Below, one piece after another: positions 44,221 to 55,867 of a DNA stretch of 64,000 nt. Source of the stretch: Diploscapter coronatus. Its lineage: Eukaryota; Nematoda; Chromadorea; Rhabditida; Rhabditidae. Position 1 is the first letter of the stretch. Every line of letters begins with the position of its first letter. A program made the position numbers and the translations under genes. The DNA lies in assembly GCA_964036155.1 (NCBI GenBank), contig OZ038422.1, positions 41,377,201 to 41,441,200 on the forward strand. Direction: 5' to 3'. The notes under the pieces are model-generated. The model was given only the letters and a program-made list of their open reading frames with translations, had not been told where the DNA came from and did no database searches.

Positions 44221-47200
44221 TTATAGCGGGATGTGGTTCAAATTGGCCTCTGAGGACCAATAATAGTATGGGGCACCCGGCGAGAAGCACGTGTTGTCTT
44301 GGAGTACCTTAATTGGAGGGATAATTAAGTGAGTAGTAACGATAATTGCGTAATTGAGTTTGAAAACTGTTGGATAAGTTTTTCAGAGATCACTAGGAAC
44401 ATGATAAATTTTTCATTCACTAACTCCCTAGGTCGACATGGATGGTTATATAAAGCTAATTAACTTGATAATTAGCCAATTAACTCCGATTTAATTGTCC
44501 AATTATCACTCCCCTACCTTGTCGGAATCAGCCCAATACATGATGTAGAAGTTGCACATTTCGTCCGAGCCGGTGGGTCCAATGGTGATCTCTCGATTCT
44601 CGTCGTTCTTCAGGATGCACCTGGATAATTAGGGTAATTAAGTTGGTAACTAGGGCAATTAAGTCGAGTCGTTTACCTAGCAGCCAGTAGGTCTCCTTGC
44701 CTGATGACGATGGATTGATTAGAAACGGGCACGAACATTTGTGGGAGTTGGGGGTCTCTGCGGCCGATCAACGTCCACATATCGTCGCCTTTCTCGTTCT
44801 AAAATAAGAAAAGTACATTTTTGAAAAATGGGAAAAATAATTTTAAATAGAAATATTGAGAATCTAACAAAAATTACAAGTTCTTAACTTTTTTCAATTT
44901 TCTATAGGAAATTTAAAAAAAATCAAAATTAAAGAATGTTATTTTCAGATTCCAACCTCCTGCACGATCCATCCGCTCACATCGACACCGTGCTTGTGGG
45001 TGTGCGTTCGGTAGGCGAATGGGTGCAATTCAACTGATTCGTCGATCACGCACGCTGTCTCGAAGGATTCTGGAAATCAACTTTTGGGATTACTGTAAGT
45101 TTTCTTTTATTATTATTTTTTTTAATTTTGAAGATAATTTGCTTTCTAAAAATAATCCGATTCTTTTATATCGCGCAAAAACTTTTGGATATATTTCTAA
45201 GAAAAGTGCATTGAATCATCTTTTTTATAGAACTGCTTAGTGCATGCTGTGTGTTTCTCAAAACATAATAGCTAGAAGTCACCGTGATCTATGAATAAGA
45301 GCACTTGTGATACTTTTAAAAATCAATTTATCAGCCTACCGGTGCTTTTGGGCGGCACCACACCCCCGGTGACGAGTAGCATGGTTGCGGCGGTCTTGGA
45401 CTGCGGCTCCTTGGTGTGCGTCAGCGTCACTCCCGAGGTGTCTTCTTGGTCTTGCTGCTTCATGTAGTGGACCTGGAAAAATCGATAATTCTGGAGATTC
45501 TCGAATTCGACAATTTTTATTGTTTGCAGAAATTGGTAGTATACCTTAAAATTTAGGCTGGCCTGAGAAATATCCAATATTTTTGATACCTTTAAACTGT
45601 TTGAAAAATTTGAGTGGATCGTACAATTTGAAAAGATTAAGAAAGATTGAATTTCAAAAATTTGAAGGTTTGGGAAAGCTTTTGTTGGTTGAAAGATTTT
45701 TGTAACTTTTAGAAAAAAAATCCTTATATTTCAAAATTTCTGTAGATCTTTTAAATTCGTCAAATTTGATATTCGTTTCGATTTCCATGGAAAAAAAATC
45801 TAGTTTTACCTGCATAACCAGATATTGAATCTTCGTATTGCCACCGACGCGGAAAGCCACTCCTAAAATTTAGATAATTAGGGTAATTAACTTCGATAGT
45901 TATTCTACTTACCTTCAGGCAACGTCAGTTCGGGGGCGTCGTGGGCCCAGGCGTAAAGGATGTTGGGTGACGAGGCGCATGTTGGAGCCTGATCAAGACC
46001 CTCTCCCGCCAAAGGACTCATCTCTCCGCAATCCCTGGAAAATCGAGGATTACAGTGTAATTTTGATTGATTTTTAATAGGTTTTGAAAAATCGGAAGTC
46101 ATGTTATTCTGAAACGAAAGATTTCTCAGTGCTGCCGTCGTTAGTTGATGTGAAGATTACATATTTCGAAAATTGCACAGTAAGATGTTGGGAGTAAGTA
46201 TCAAAATAGCGTCAGTAATGGTTTCGTAATTCTCTCAAGTCAAACCGCACTCTCGCCAAACGTTGGAACGTTTTCCACTGCAAAATTCGATATCATCTCT
46301 CGTCATTTTATTATAAGGATAGTGATTCAAACGCTGACTGGAGTGCATTCACATCGCATAAGGAATATTTGCGATGGAAAACGTTCCAACATCTGCCTCT
46401 CGCTTTAAAAATACAAATTAAACAACTCAATTTGAAATTTTCCCAGACTCACTCAGACCTGAGCATTTTCGACCTTATATTTGAGTGTTGCTGAGAAATA
46501 TCGTAGCTTGCTTTCAATTTGCTGTTCGTCATCATGGATAAGAGCACTAGACAATAATGAAGAATCTTATATCGGATCGAAAACTTCCAAATCTGCCCAG
46601 GTTAAGAATACATTATGTAGGTTTCAAAATAACGTTATATCCGTTGCTAGGAATGACTGTTAATCTTACGTTCATTCGCGTTAAAAATAGACAAAAGATA
46701 AAAAAAAAAAAACGTTACCAAATGATTTCGCTACTTCCAGGCTCATCGCAGCCGAACAACAGGATGTGATGCGCGTTGTGCGACTCTCCGACCTCGGCTT
46801 TGAAACCGGCTGGAATAAAAATTTTTGGTAAGTTCTTTTTTAAGCCTATTTCAAAAATTCCTTTGCAGTTAGATTTTTGTTAATTTTTCCTTCAATACGT
46901 TCATTTCTATTCGAACATTTTTAAGTAAGCCGATTTTTAAGAAATATTTTGAAATATCGATTTTTGTTGAAATTTTTCTTACTGATATAGTGTTCAGCCT
47001 CATCAATGGGCACGGACGTGCACACATAGGAATCGGCCTGAAATTTTTCGAATTTCATATTTTTCTAAGATCTATTCTAACTGGAAACTATCACTTTGAA
47101 AATTCTCCTAGATCATTTTGATGATTTTAAAACGTATTTCATTAGTACTAATGCGGTTTCTGCATCGTTTTTTTTTAAAATAGTTTTACACTCAACAATT

Positions 47201-47364
47201 TGAAAAATCTTGAAACATCGATTTTTTTCAATTTTTCTAAAAAAAAAAATGAATTTTTTCCAGATCCCCACCTCGGGCTTGATGGGTGGCACTCGGATGG
47301 TGGTTTGTTCCGCAAAAATCGATTGGCAAACCGCCCCCAAAAGGGCGACCACCGTAATCCACAT
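44221..47364 (-). CDS. pghm-1: Peptidylglycine alpha-hydroxylating monooxygenase (PHM)
   Basis: Ten exons, in coding order: 47364-47272, 47037-46983, 46809-46719, 46034-45913, 45862-45810, 45472-45340, 45069-44957, 44798-44677, 44620-44518, 44307-44221; 323 residues. PHM is a secretory copper- and ascorbate-dependent enzyme that hydroxylates the alpha carbon of C-terminal glycine, the first step of neuropeptide amidation. A signal peptide begins MWITVVALLGAVCQSIFA. All copper ligands of the family are visible: His63-His64 (NAHHILLFGC), His140 (QVHYM), His205 and His207 (RTHTHKHG), Met282 (SDEMCNFYIMYW). No lyase (PAL) domain follows, matching the separate PHM and PAL genes of worms and flies. 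The start lies behind an acceptor-like TTTCAG on the minus strand. One MITE sits in the intron after exon 3. Confidence 0.95.
46258..46395 (+). mobile_element. MITE family A, copy 3
   Basis: Terminal repeats (AACGTTGGAACGTTTTCCAC and complement) and the interior (TAAGGATAGTGATTCAAACG) match the copies at 19914 and 23249, same orientation on the + strand. It lies in the PHM intron 46035-46718, so it is antisense to that gene. Confidence 0.75.
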
Positions 47365-49297
47365 GACTTTCGTGGATATGTGGATTACCTGAAATGACGG
47401 AAATTGGGTTAGTCGATTTTTTTCGCTTATTAAGAATGAGGACTATAAATTTCCTATGTGATGCTTAGAGGGAAATAATTTTATGGCGTCATACTTTCAA
47501 GTTTTTTTTTGTTAAAATAGAGATGCACCGAACGAGGAAGAAACGTTAACAGCTATATTTGATGTTAGAAATGAATTTTGTCTAGTTGCTATTGCTCACA
47601 CGATCATTCAATAGAATCCCCGTATTTTGACACATACGAAATATTTTTAATTAGATGGAAAGAAATAGAATAGTTCAAAATGAGGTAATGGAGTCATGTA
47701 AATATACGCCTCCACACCTCTCTTGAGAGACAAGTTTTTTGTGATTTAGAAAAGAAAATGAGAACTTTAAGATAGCTATTCTCCTTTTTAGCCACCAACA
47801 CATACTACATATCGAAGAAATATTCAATTTTATGCAAATTTTGAAACATAAACTGAAAACTTAAAAAAAATAGTTAAAATGAGGCAATGGAGTCATGTAA
47901 GTGCGTGCGCCTCCACATATCTCCCTTGTGAGGAGAAAGGCCTTCTGGGGGAAAGCGAGCTACGCGCGAAAATCGATTCTGCAGAGCCTCACAGAGCTTC
48001 TGACTAGAGATAATTGAAAACGAGAGAATCGGAGAAAAAACTTGAAAATGGAGGAATTTTACTTCAAAGCGCGTACATGGAAAATTGAAAATAATGAGCA
48101 TATGACGTCATATAAGGTTAATGGGGGTTCTGCAAAACATTTGCAAAATAACACGTACGTGAGATGGTTCATATTTCTCGGATTTGATGAGATTTGATTT
48201 TTGCGGACATTTTTTCAAAGCGACCAAATTTTATGTTTTCTGGTAGATTTTTTCAATCTACTAAATTTTTATGGTTTTTGCAAACACTTTATTGAGAATT
48301 TTATCATTGAACTAAATCGGCTTATATTTATCGAGTTACGTTTCAGATCACATCATGGCGCATCTACTTGAGAAAACGTCTCAGTGATCCCATAAGGCGG
48401 GTAAATTTTCTTCGAATTTTAATCTTTTCTAATCCTATCTTCGGACTTTTAACCCGAAACTCGAACTTATGGGAAAAGTTATAGAGAAAAATCTAGGGAT
48501 TACGGTAATTTGAAATCATACACTATTTGCCTAAGAATATTTATTATGCCTCCGGTTTCTGACGCAGTTTAAAATGGACTAAGCAGATGAAAAAATTCTC
48601 GAACCTCAGTTTCTTTTCTCTCTAAAATACATACTATTTCTCTAGATTTTGTTATTTTCTAACACTTTTCGTAAATTTTATAGCAGCGCGATCAACTTAC
48701 TTTTATGGAGTTCTTCTACGCAGGGTGAATTAAGATTTCCGTCCTTTTCTTCGCACTCTCTCCAATTTCTTCATTCTTTCCTTAGTTGCCATAACAACAT
48801 CGCAGTTTCAAGCTTCTGCTCAAGAGTATTTTCTTCTTTCCCTAACTTTCTTTCACTATCTCTAACTCTTTCTGTTTCTTCCTTTTCCATACGATTTCTC
48901 CCAATTTCTGTTTCTTTTCCTCTTCCTCCTACCTTCCGATTCTTGCATTTCTCAATAGCACTCTTGTACCCGTCAACTACTTGCAAATAGTTTTACAAGA
49001 TTTCATAATTTCCCTTCGATTTTTTAGAATTTGATCTCTAATTCCATGTTAAGGAACAGGTCTTGAAGAACGTATGGAATAATTTTTTTAAAATTGGCTC
49101 TTCCAAATCCTTGACATTTCACACCATTTTTCTTATGGGTTACTCAGCACCTGCTAGAATTTTTCTACTCTAACTTTCCGAAATTTTCGTAGCTTACGTT
49201 ATAAAATATCGCCATTTTCAGATTCCATTTTATGGCCAGTAGGGCTCGACGTTAGAAGTCGGTTTCTTCTGACTTCTTTGGATCTTCGCATTTCGAT
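47365..49297. promoter_or_regulatory. Divergent promoter region of the PHM and DHHC genes
   Basis: No exon seen. The region separates head-to-head genes. It contains a 60 bp direct repeat exactly 200 bases apart (47671-47730 and 47871-47934, each with AATGGAGTCATGTAA and CGCCTCCACA) and a pyrimidine-rich tract with ACTATTTCTC and CTCTAAC repeats (48610-48960) that ends about 340 bases before the DHHC start codon. ORFs read across the tract (48649-48990) are compositional. Confidence 0.5.
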
Positions 49298-52200
49298 ATG
49301 TGCTCCGGGAGAGGAATTTCCAAATTTCAGGTAAATTGAACAAATTTGATAAGTTTAAAATTTTTGCATATTAAAATGGCATCCCACAAATATTTTTATG
49401 ATCGTTTTTAATTTTTGGTAAGAAAACAACAGAAATTATAAATGTTAAACTTTCGCATATTTTGTAAAATTTCTTATAACCTGATCCCCACATCTCATCC
49501 AGTAAATATGAATATTTAAACTTCAGTTATTCGAGTACTCCCTGTCACTGGTGCTTCTACCGATCGCTCTCTACGTGTCGCTTGTATATTACCCCGTCGC
49601 TCCGTTAGGTGCGTTGGAAAAAATGGAAAAGCGGGAATTATCGATTTTTTAAAAATTTTATTTTCCAGCTTTCCTTGGTGCTTTCGGCATCGTCTACATT
49701 TTTGTGATAGCCCTGACGATATACGACGTTTGTCCAGATGAGCTAAAGAAGAAACGAAGATTCGGTAGGTTTAAAACTTGCGATAAAACACTTTTCTTAA
49801 ATTATTGATAGTTTTATCATCTTCTAAGTTGGAGAAAAAACTTACTCAAAACGTATTCTGGAAAAAATAAATATGTTAAATTTTATTTAATCTAATTGTT
49901 TTTTTTATCATTTCTAAAATTTCCAGGCTATAAACCGCGAGATTTCAATCCATCCACAGGACGACATGTGATAGAGAATGGCTACTGCAATGTTTGCGAC
50001 ATATTTGTGTAGGTCTCGAAATATTGAAAATTTGCTATATTTGGAATTGAGCAATCGGTTTGTTGAGGCTATTCTTGTATTTTTGGTGATTACTTGGAAA
50101 ATTTCTCCCTGGAAAGATTTTTTAGATGTTTTCGATATCTTTTTACTGATAGGCTCAAAAATTTTAGAAGTTTACACTTTTTTCTTGTTTTTATCGATTC
50201 GACAGAGCTTAGTTTTAATCCGCTACAATAAGTGACTAACTCTGAAAGCCACTAAATCTTTAAATTCTTGTGTGCCGCAAGGTTAATTGCATTTTCAAAT
50301 GTCTCTAGAGATACCTAATTAAATTGATCACATTTTTGAATAAGTTTCAAGGGGATCTTATATGAATTTTAATCTGAACTTTTCCAATTTCTGACTGGCT
50401 CTCGTTTCAAGAATTCAAATTTAAAATACCATAGATTTTCAATTAAAAGGCTCGAGTCCTTCTATTTTTTTATTTTCAGAATCGCCAACACCAAACACTG
50501 CAGGAAGTGCAACAATTGCGTGGAGCGATTCGACCATCATTGCGTTTGGCTCAACAACTGTATCGGGTCGAAGAACTACAGGTTATAAAATAGAAGGCCC
50601 CTATAGTTAGAATCTTTTTCTCTAATATAAGATCCGTTTGGATAGAAAACCCCTCTTAAATATAAAACAATTTTTAGATGCTTCTTTTTCCTGGTCGTTC
50701 TGATCACCATCGCCTCAACCCTTTCCAGCTGGTTTTTCCTGGTCTCCCTGTATTTCTGGTTCACCGAATCGAGTTTATTAAGGACGGAAAAGGATCCTCA
50801 ATCGGGTAGGTTTTAGATTTTCGCCATATAGAAAGCCAAAAGCCCAACAAATGCTGGGTATCTTATTCCTATTTCATATTAAATCTTCAAACTCACAACC
50901 TCAAAATTAAAAAGGTTACCTTTCAGATGTTTTTCCTCTGAAAGTTAAAATTCAGGACGTGGATTTTAAAAATGACGTTTTTCAGGAAGCAAGCATATTT
51001 GGTGTGGCCTGATCCACTGTTACAACTTTCTGTGGGTCTCGATGGCATTCATCTGTTTCGCCTCGTTTTCCTGCATCGCGCTATCCACCGGGCATCTGCT
51101 CTATTTCCACATGAAATTATGTGGGTTTCAGGGGATTCTTTAAAAAATCCTAATTTTTAAAAACTCTTCCAAAAGAAGTCTTTAACCGTTGAAGAATAGC
51201 TATGAAAACGTCTTAGATATAGAAATTTTCGATGATGAAAAATAACCACAAACCAGTCTGACGTAATTTTTGAACTTTTGATTTGTACGTAATTCCTCAA
51301 TTCAGGGAAACTCAACATGACCACATACAGATTCATCGTCGATCAGAGAAATATGCGACAAAATCGGGTGAGTAAATTTTCAATTTCTCTATTCATACGA
51401 GGAAATGCCCAGTACACATTTTGTCGTCAAAATCTTGTGACGTAAAGTTAGGTAAAATCTGAATTCAACTCCAAACAATTTGGTAAGAAAATGGCTCATC
51501 ATTAAACCTCGACTTATTTTAATGCATTTTTACATATAAAAGAGCGAATCTTTTGCTAATGTTGTTCGAAATATATATTTTCCTAATAGCTTAATGTGAA
51601 AAATTTAACCAACACTTTTCATTGAAACTTTTGATATATCAAAATTCTTTGAAACCGATTTTTGGATATTGTAGCAATGCTCTAAATTTTACTAAACATT
51701 TTGTGATTTCTCAGAAAAAAACAAGAAACTTATTCCAATCAGAAACAACTAGAAACTTAAAGGTCTTCTGAAAACTTGATTTCTCAGTCAAAATTGAAGC
51801 ATTTAATCTTCATACAAAAACATAATCTATCGATTTTCCAGATTCAGCAATCTTCTAACAACGAATCGATCTCCATCCAGCCCGGCTCGCAGACCGATCA
51901 GCCGCAACGACAAAAGCATGCGAATGGAACGACGAATGGCGCGGTGCGTTTGAATGGTGCAACCACCGTGCAGCGAAACAATTCACCAAACACCCCGAAA
52001 GCGCCAAAACCTATCCTACTCAACAATCTACAGGTAACTTATGGCTTATTCGAAAGGCTAGAAATTTCCTAAAAGGATGACAATCAGACGTTGGATAGTT
52101 TTCATCGCAAATATTCCTTATGCGGTGAATGCACTCCAGCCAGCATTTGAATTACTATCCTTATAGTGGAATGACGAGCGACGATGATCGAATTTTTGCA

Positions 52201-52787
52201 GTGGAAAACGTTCCAACGTCTGATAATAGAATCATTTTCGAAAGGTTTTAACCATTCGAAAAAAAGACAGCCTATCCACGAATTATTTATTCATTAGGTT
52301 TCTCAAGTAAGTTGAGGATTAAATAGTTGAATCCTTTAGCATTTGAGACCGAAATTTCAAATCTCTCAAATTCTAGAAAATGCTATTTTTCAGAGAGAAA
52401 AAGTCGCGAGAACTCCTTCCATACCGGAAATCCCGAAAATCGCGATCAGGAGACCAGGTTTATCGATTTGTTTAGATTTTTAAAAAGTCGATTCCTCAGA
52501 CTGCCCTCGCCTGGAAAAAGTCCGAGACTTACCCACCCCCACCCCGATTCAAATGGATTTCGGAGAAGAACAGGAAAGTCCAGGGCTACCGCATCCGAAG
52601 AGGTTCAAACTTAATTACTACTCTTTTTAAATTTATTTTAATTTTCAGAAACGTTCGTCACAAAAAACACAACTCCGTGAAGCCGGACCTGAATTTCGAT
52701 GAAACCGAATCCCAAAATTCGAAATCTGGAACTCCAGTTTCAAGCAAATCCGACAAAATCGAAGAAAAGCGCGCCGAAGATCTTTGA
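49298..52787 (+). CDS. DHHC-type protein S-palmitoyltransferase
   Basis: Twelve exons: 49298-49330, 49527-49608, 49669-49764, 49927-50008, 50480-50581, 50678-50805, 50986-51120, 51306-51367, 51842-52033, 52394-52457, 52500-52602, 52649-52787; 405 residues, phases consistent. DHHC enzymes attach palmitate to cysteines of membrane-associated proteins through an acyl-cysteine intermediate. The cysteine-rich domain runs from YCNVCDIF to [10 protein letters not shown] with Asp116-His117-His118-Cys119 as the catalytic motif. Two hydrophobic segments precede it (residues ~18-40 and ~43-60) and two follow, the normal four-TM topology. A TTYR sequence after TM4 corresponds to the family's TTxE position. 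The domain resembles the ZDHHC1/11 group. The C-terminal 160 residues are Ser/Thr/Asn/Pro-rich and probably disordered. A small ORF starts 218 bases downstream on the same strand. Confidence 0.92.
52085..52222 (-). mobile_element. MITE family A, copy 4 (inverted)
   Basis: Same ends and interior as the other copies, but reversed: CAGACGTTGGATAGTTTTC at the left and GTGGAAAACGTTCCAACGTC at the right, with ACTATCCTTATA inside. It lies in the DHHC intron 52034-52393. Confidence 0.7.
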
Positions 52788-53005
52788 ATTCCTTCTCTGA
52801 ATCTGTTGTCAGCAGGTGGTTTCTCAAAAAAAAAAATTAACTCTTTTCTTAAACAACCTCATTCTCTTTCTTCTCCTTTCTCGCACTCTTTACATTTTTA
52901 CCAAATGAGTTTAACTTGTTCAATCCACCTAAAGTCGACTTTTTCCTGTTGGATTTTCGCAAATTTAAAAATTTTTATCGATTTTTATTTTTTTCCTGAT
53001 TTCAG

Positions 53006-53812
53006 ATGGAGAAATGTCGAGGTGCGGGACTGACGACGCCAGACCGAAGTCGATTTTTAGTTGAAGCTCTAAAAGATCGCCGCCCGATAAAATTCGCCTC
53101 GAAGCCGAAAGACTTGGCCATTTGCTTTTGGTATGTTTCAAAATAATGGAGGAGGGAAATTCGGATATCCAAAAATAATATCTCGAGAACCCAAGGAAAT
53201 CATTAAAAAAATATCGATTATTCCGAATCTTCTACAGGATATGAGAACAGTAGGGTTTAGTTGATAGTTGGCGGGCTTTTTGTTAGAAAATAGTATGACC
53301 CAAGCATAAAGATGTATATTGTCAAAAGGAAATATTGATTTTCACCAACTCTTTTTGAAACATTTGGATTGAAAGAACATTTGCTGTTTATAGATTCAAA
53401 GAAAAATGACTCACCTACGAATTTTTCTTTGAAATTCATGACTCTTTGAAACATATTTGGATTGAAATATATATTTTCTGAGTTTTTTTTTATAGATTCG
53501 AAGAAAAATGGTTACCTAAAGGAGTTTCTTCTAAAATTAACATTAAATTGTTGTTGGCTAAAAAGCTCATTTTAATGGGACGAAAAAAGTTGATGTGTTT
53601 AATTTTTCAGGCATTTTTCGAGAGCCGGAAGGACCGCGATAGAGCAATTCGATGGAATGTTTACGCATTTTCGAGAGTTCAAAGAGGAGAATCAAGCATG
53701 TGAGGAAACGGAAATGTACAAATTGGAATTGGAATGCAAGGAAAGAGGTGCATTCGATTTTCTCACAATTTATTTATTGACCCAAAACGGAGTTGGTAAT
53801 GACTTTCTTTGA
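53006..53812 (+). CDS. Small two-exon ORF of unknown function, downstream of the DHHC gene
   Basis: Exons 53006-53130 and 53611-53812 join in phase to give 108 residues. I do not recognise the product. It begins MEKCRGAGLTTPDRSRF, has a Trp/His patch (CFWHFSRAGRTAIEQF), an acidic/charged middle (FREFKEENQACEETE), and a hydrophobic C-terminal end. The ATG directly abuts a TTTCAG acceptor with no 5' UTR and lies 218 bases after the DHHC stop, behind a T/C-rich spacer; that is what a downstream operon gene receiving a trans-spliced leader looks like in nematodes. It could also be an alternative 3' end of the DHHC gene. A donor (GTGCAT at 53747) inside the second exon leaves open a longer product. 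Confidence 0.5.
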
Positions 53813-55680
53813 AGCCCTAAGAATCGTCACTTCCTTGGAGCTTAGCTATTTTTCTAACATATTTCTTACTTATATTAGCGAAGGGGCAACATAACGAATC
53901 TTTAATAATCTTGAAGCTCCAAACTTTTGAAACCTATGAAATTAGACTTTAGTCTTGGGCAAGGTGATAATAACAGTCTTTCAAAATGTGATTTTTTGCA
54001 ACGCTAATTAGTATTTTCTCAAGAGCATTTTATTTTGATGAAAAAAATCGAAAACTTTTCGAAAGAGTACAAATCATTTTTATTGTCCTTTTATTAGTGA
54101 CCGAAAAGGGGATTTTGGGAAAATGCGATATAAACCAGGGGATTAATTAGAGATATCAAAGAAGGGAAAAGAGAAGGAAGAAGAAAGAAAGAGAGGAAAA
54201 AGAAAGAGAGAAAGAAAAAGAAAAAAGAAAGATACCAAATTACGCTAGATAACGATGCAAATGCGCGTCGCAATGATATATTAGTGATTTCGGTGACAAA
54301 CGGGTGGAAATGGAGTGACCTCTTTATTTCTTTCTCTCTATTTATCTCTCCTATGTTTCAATACTATTTCTTCTTTTACCTTTTCTGCTTCTCTTCCCTC
54401 TTCTCATTTCCAATATCGTCTATCAAACTATCTATCATTTTCGTTTCTCTGTGGTTTAAAGTGTGATCGCCGCACCTCTCTCCTCTCTTCATCTTTGCAA
54501 AATTTTCGTGGCTACTTTTCTTCGAACCCTCTCCGATTACTGTACTCTCTCAACATTATATTTTTCCCTGACTCGATTATTTCTTAATACTATTTCTCGT
54601 TCTTTTTCCGTTCATCCTCTTCAATTACAGTGCTCTCTGAAATTTCTATGCTCCTCTTTGCGCTTTCTTGAACGATAGTGCTATTTCGAATTCTTTAAGT
54701 CAAAGGGATTTGCGAACGGGTAAGAGAACAGAGAGAAATCGATTATCTTCGCTCCTTCCGATCACCCCTCCCACTCTAAGAAAGAGAATGATAAATTGAG
54801 AGGGAGAAAGAAGAAAATAAGGGGGAGAGAAGGAAAGATTGTGATAAATGAGAATAAAAAAAGATGGAGAACATTTTTAGAGAGTATAAGTAAATAAGAG
54901 ATTTAAAGAGGAAAGAATCAGAAAATAGTGTTAGGAAAAGTACAAAAACTCTCTAACTTTCTGTCCGTTACTCATCATCTTTCTTTCTCTTACATAACAT
55001 TTCTTTCTCTCTCTATCTTTGTTTCTCTTTCTAACTTCCTTCCTTTCTTTCTTTTCTCTCCTCTCTCCTTTCCCTAAGCTATTTCTCCCTTTTCCCTATC
55101 TCTTTCTCGTTCTCTCTCGATTCTGTATAGGTTCGCGCCAGCCGGGTGGCGACTAAAGCCCCCAGTCGACTTGCCAATAACAATCAACCCATTTCCTCCC
55201 TTCAGCCTGACATCGGTGAGGGCCTTCACACTTCTTATCAGATAATCGGAGATTTCAGTGATAGGCTTTATCAGTGCTGAATGACCATTGATTTATTAGT
55301 TTTACTGATTACCTGGAGTTTATCAGATCTTATCACTTGAGCTTATGAGATCAAATTCGATTATCAGTTGATTTATTACTTTTTACAGATAACTTTCTGA
55401 ATCAGACACTTTCGTATCTTACCAGTAAAGTTCCCTGATGTTCCGATGTAACGGCTATCAATCTTATCATTTTACCCGCTCAATATCTTTCGATAATTTG
55501 TCATTTTTCTCTTAGTTTCCCAAAAACGAGTGCACTTATCAAAAAGTACACAGCTGTATGGGGTGGTCTGAAACCTACAAAATCACTATTTTATCATTGA
55601 TCTATAAATTAGTATCCGTTTTTATCAGTGCTTTCTTTTTCTTATCAACAATCCTATTACTCTGCATCCTTCTTTTCAAC
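53813..55680. promoter_or_regulatory. Upstream region of the LRR gene: alternating purine/pyrimidine tracts and GATA array
   Basis: No coding exon is seen. Purine tract at 54160-54235, pyrimidine at 54310-54680, purine at 54720-54945, pyrimidine at 54955-55120, with ACTATTTC or its complement in most blocks. A GC-rich block (55140-55200, GCCGGGTGGCGAC, AGTCGACTTGCC) follows, then an array of TTATCAG/TGATAA sites (55235-55640). Then the gene starts. ORFs in the tracts (54284-54678) are compositional. Confidence 0.5.
55235..55640. promoter_or_regulatory. Cluster of GATA-type sites before the LRR gene
   Basis: About nine TTATCA cores (for example 55235, 55268, 55320, 55330, 55361, 55464, 55582, 55622 and 55641) with TCAGTGATAGG between them, on a similar plan to the array at 12230-12500. 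They lie 200-600 bases upstream of the start codon. GATA-factor control of this gene (for example in intestine or epidermis) is an inference. Confidence 0.45.
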
Positions 55681-55867
55681 ATGCCTGAGAGCCCCTCGGA
55701 GAGTATCAGGTTTCGCCGATGACGACGATTTTTGCTTGTCCTTCTCGCTTGTAAATAGATATGGTTCGGGCTTTGGTGCAGGCTCCGCTCATTTTTCCAT
55801 AAACCATGCACTTTCTTTAGAATTTCTTAAGAATTAATTTTTCAGGCTCCGCCCCTTTTATTTCAAG

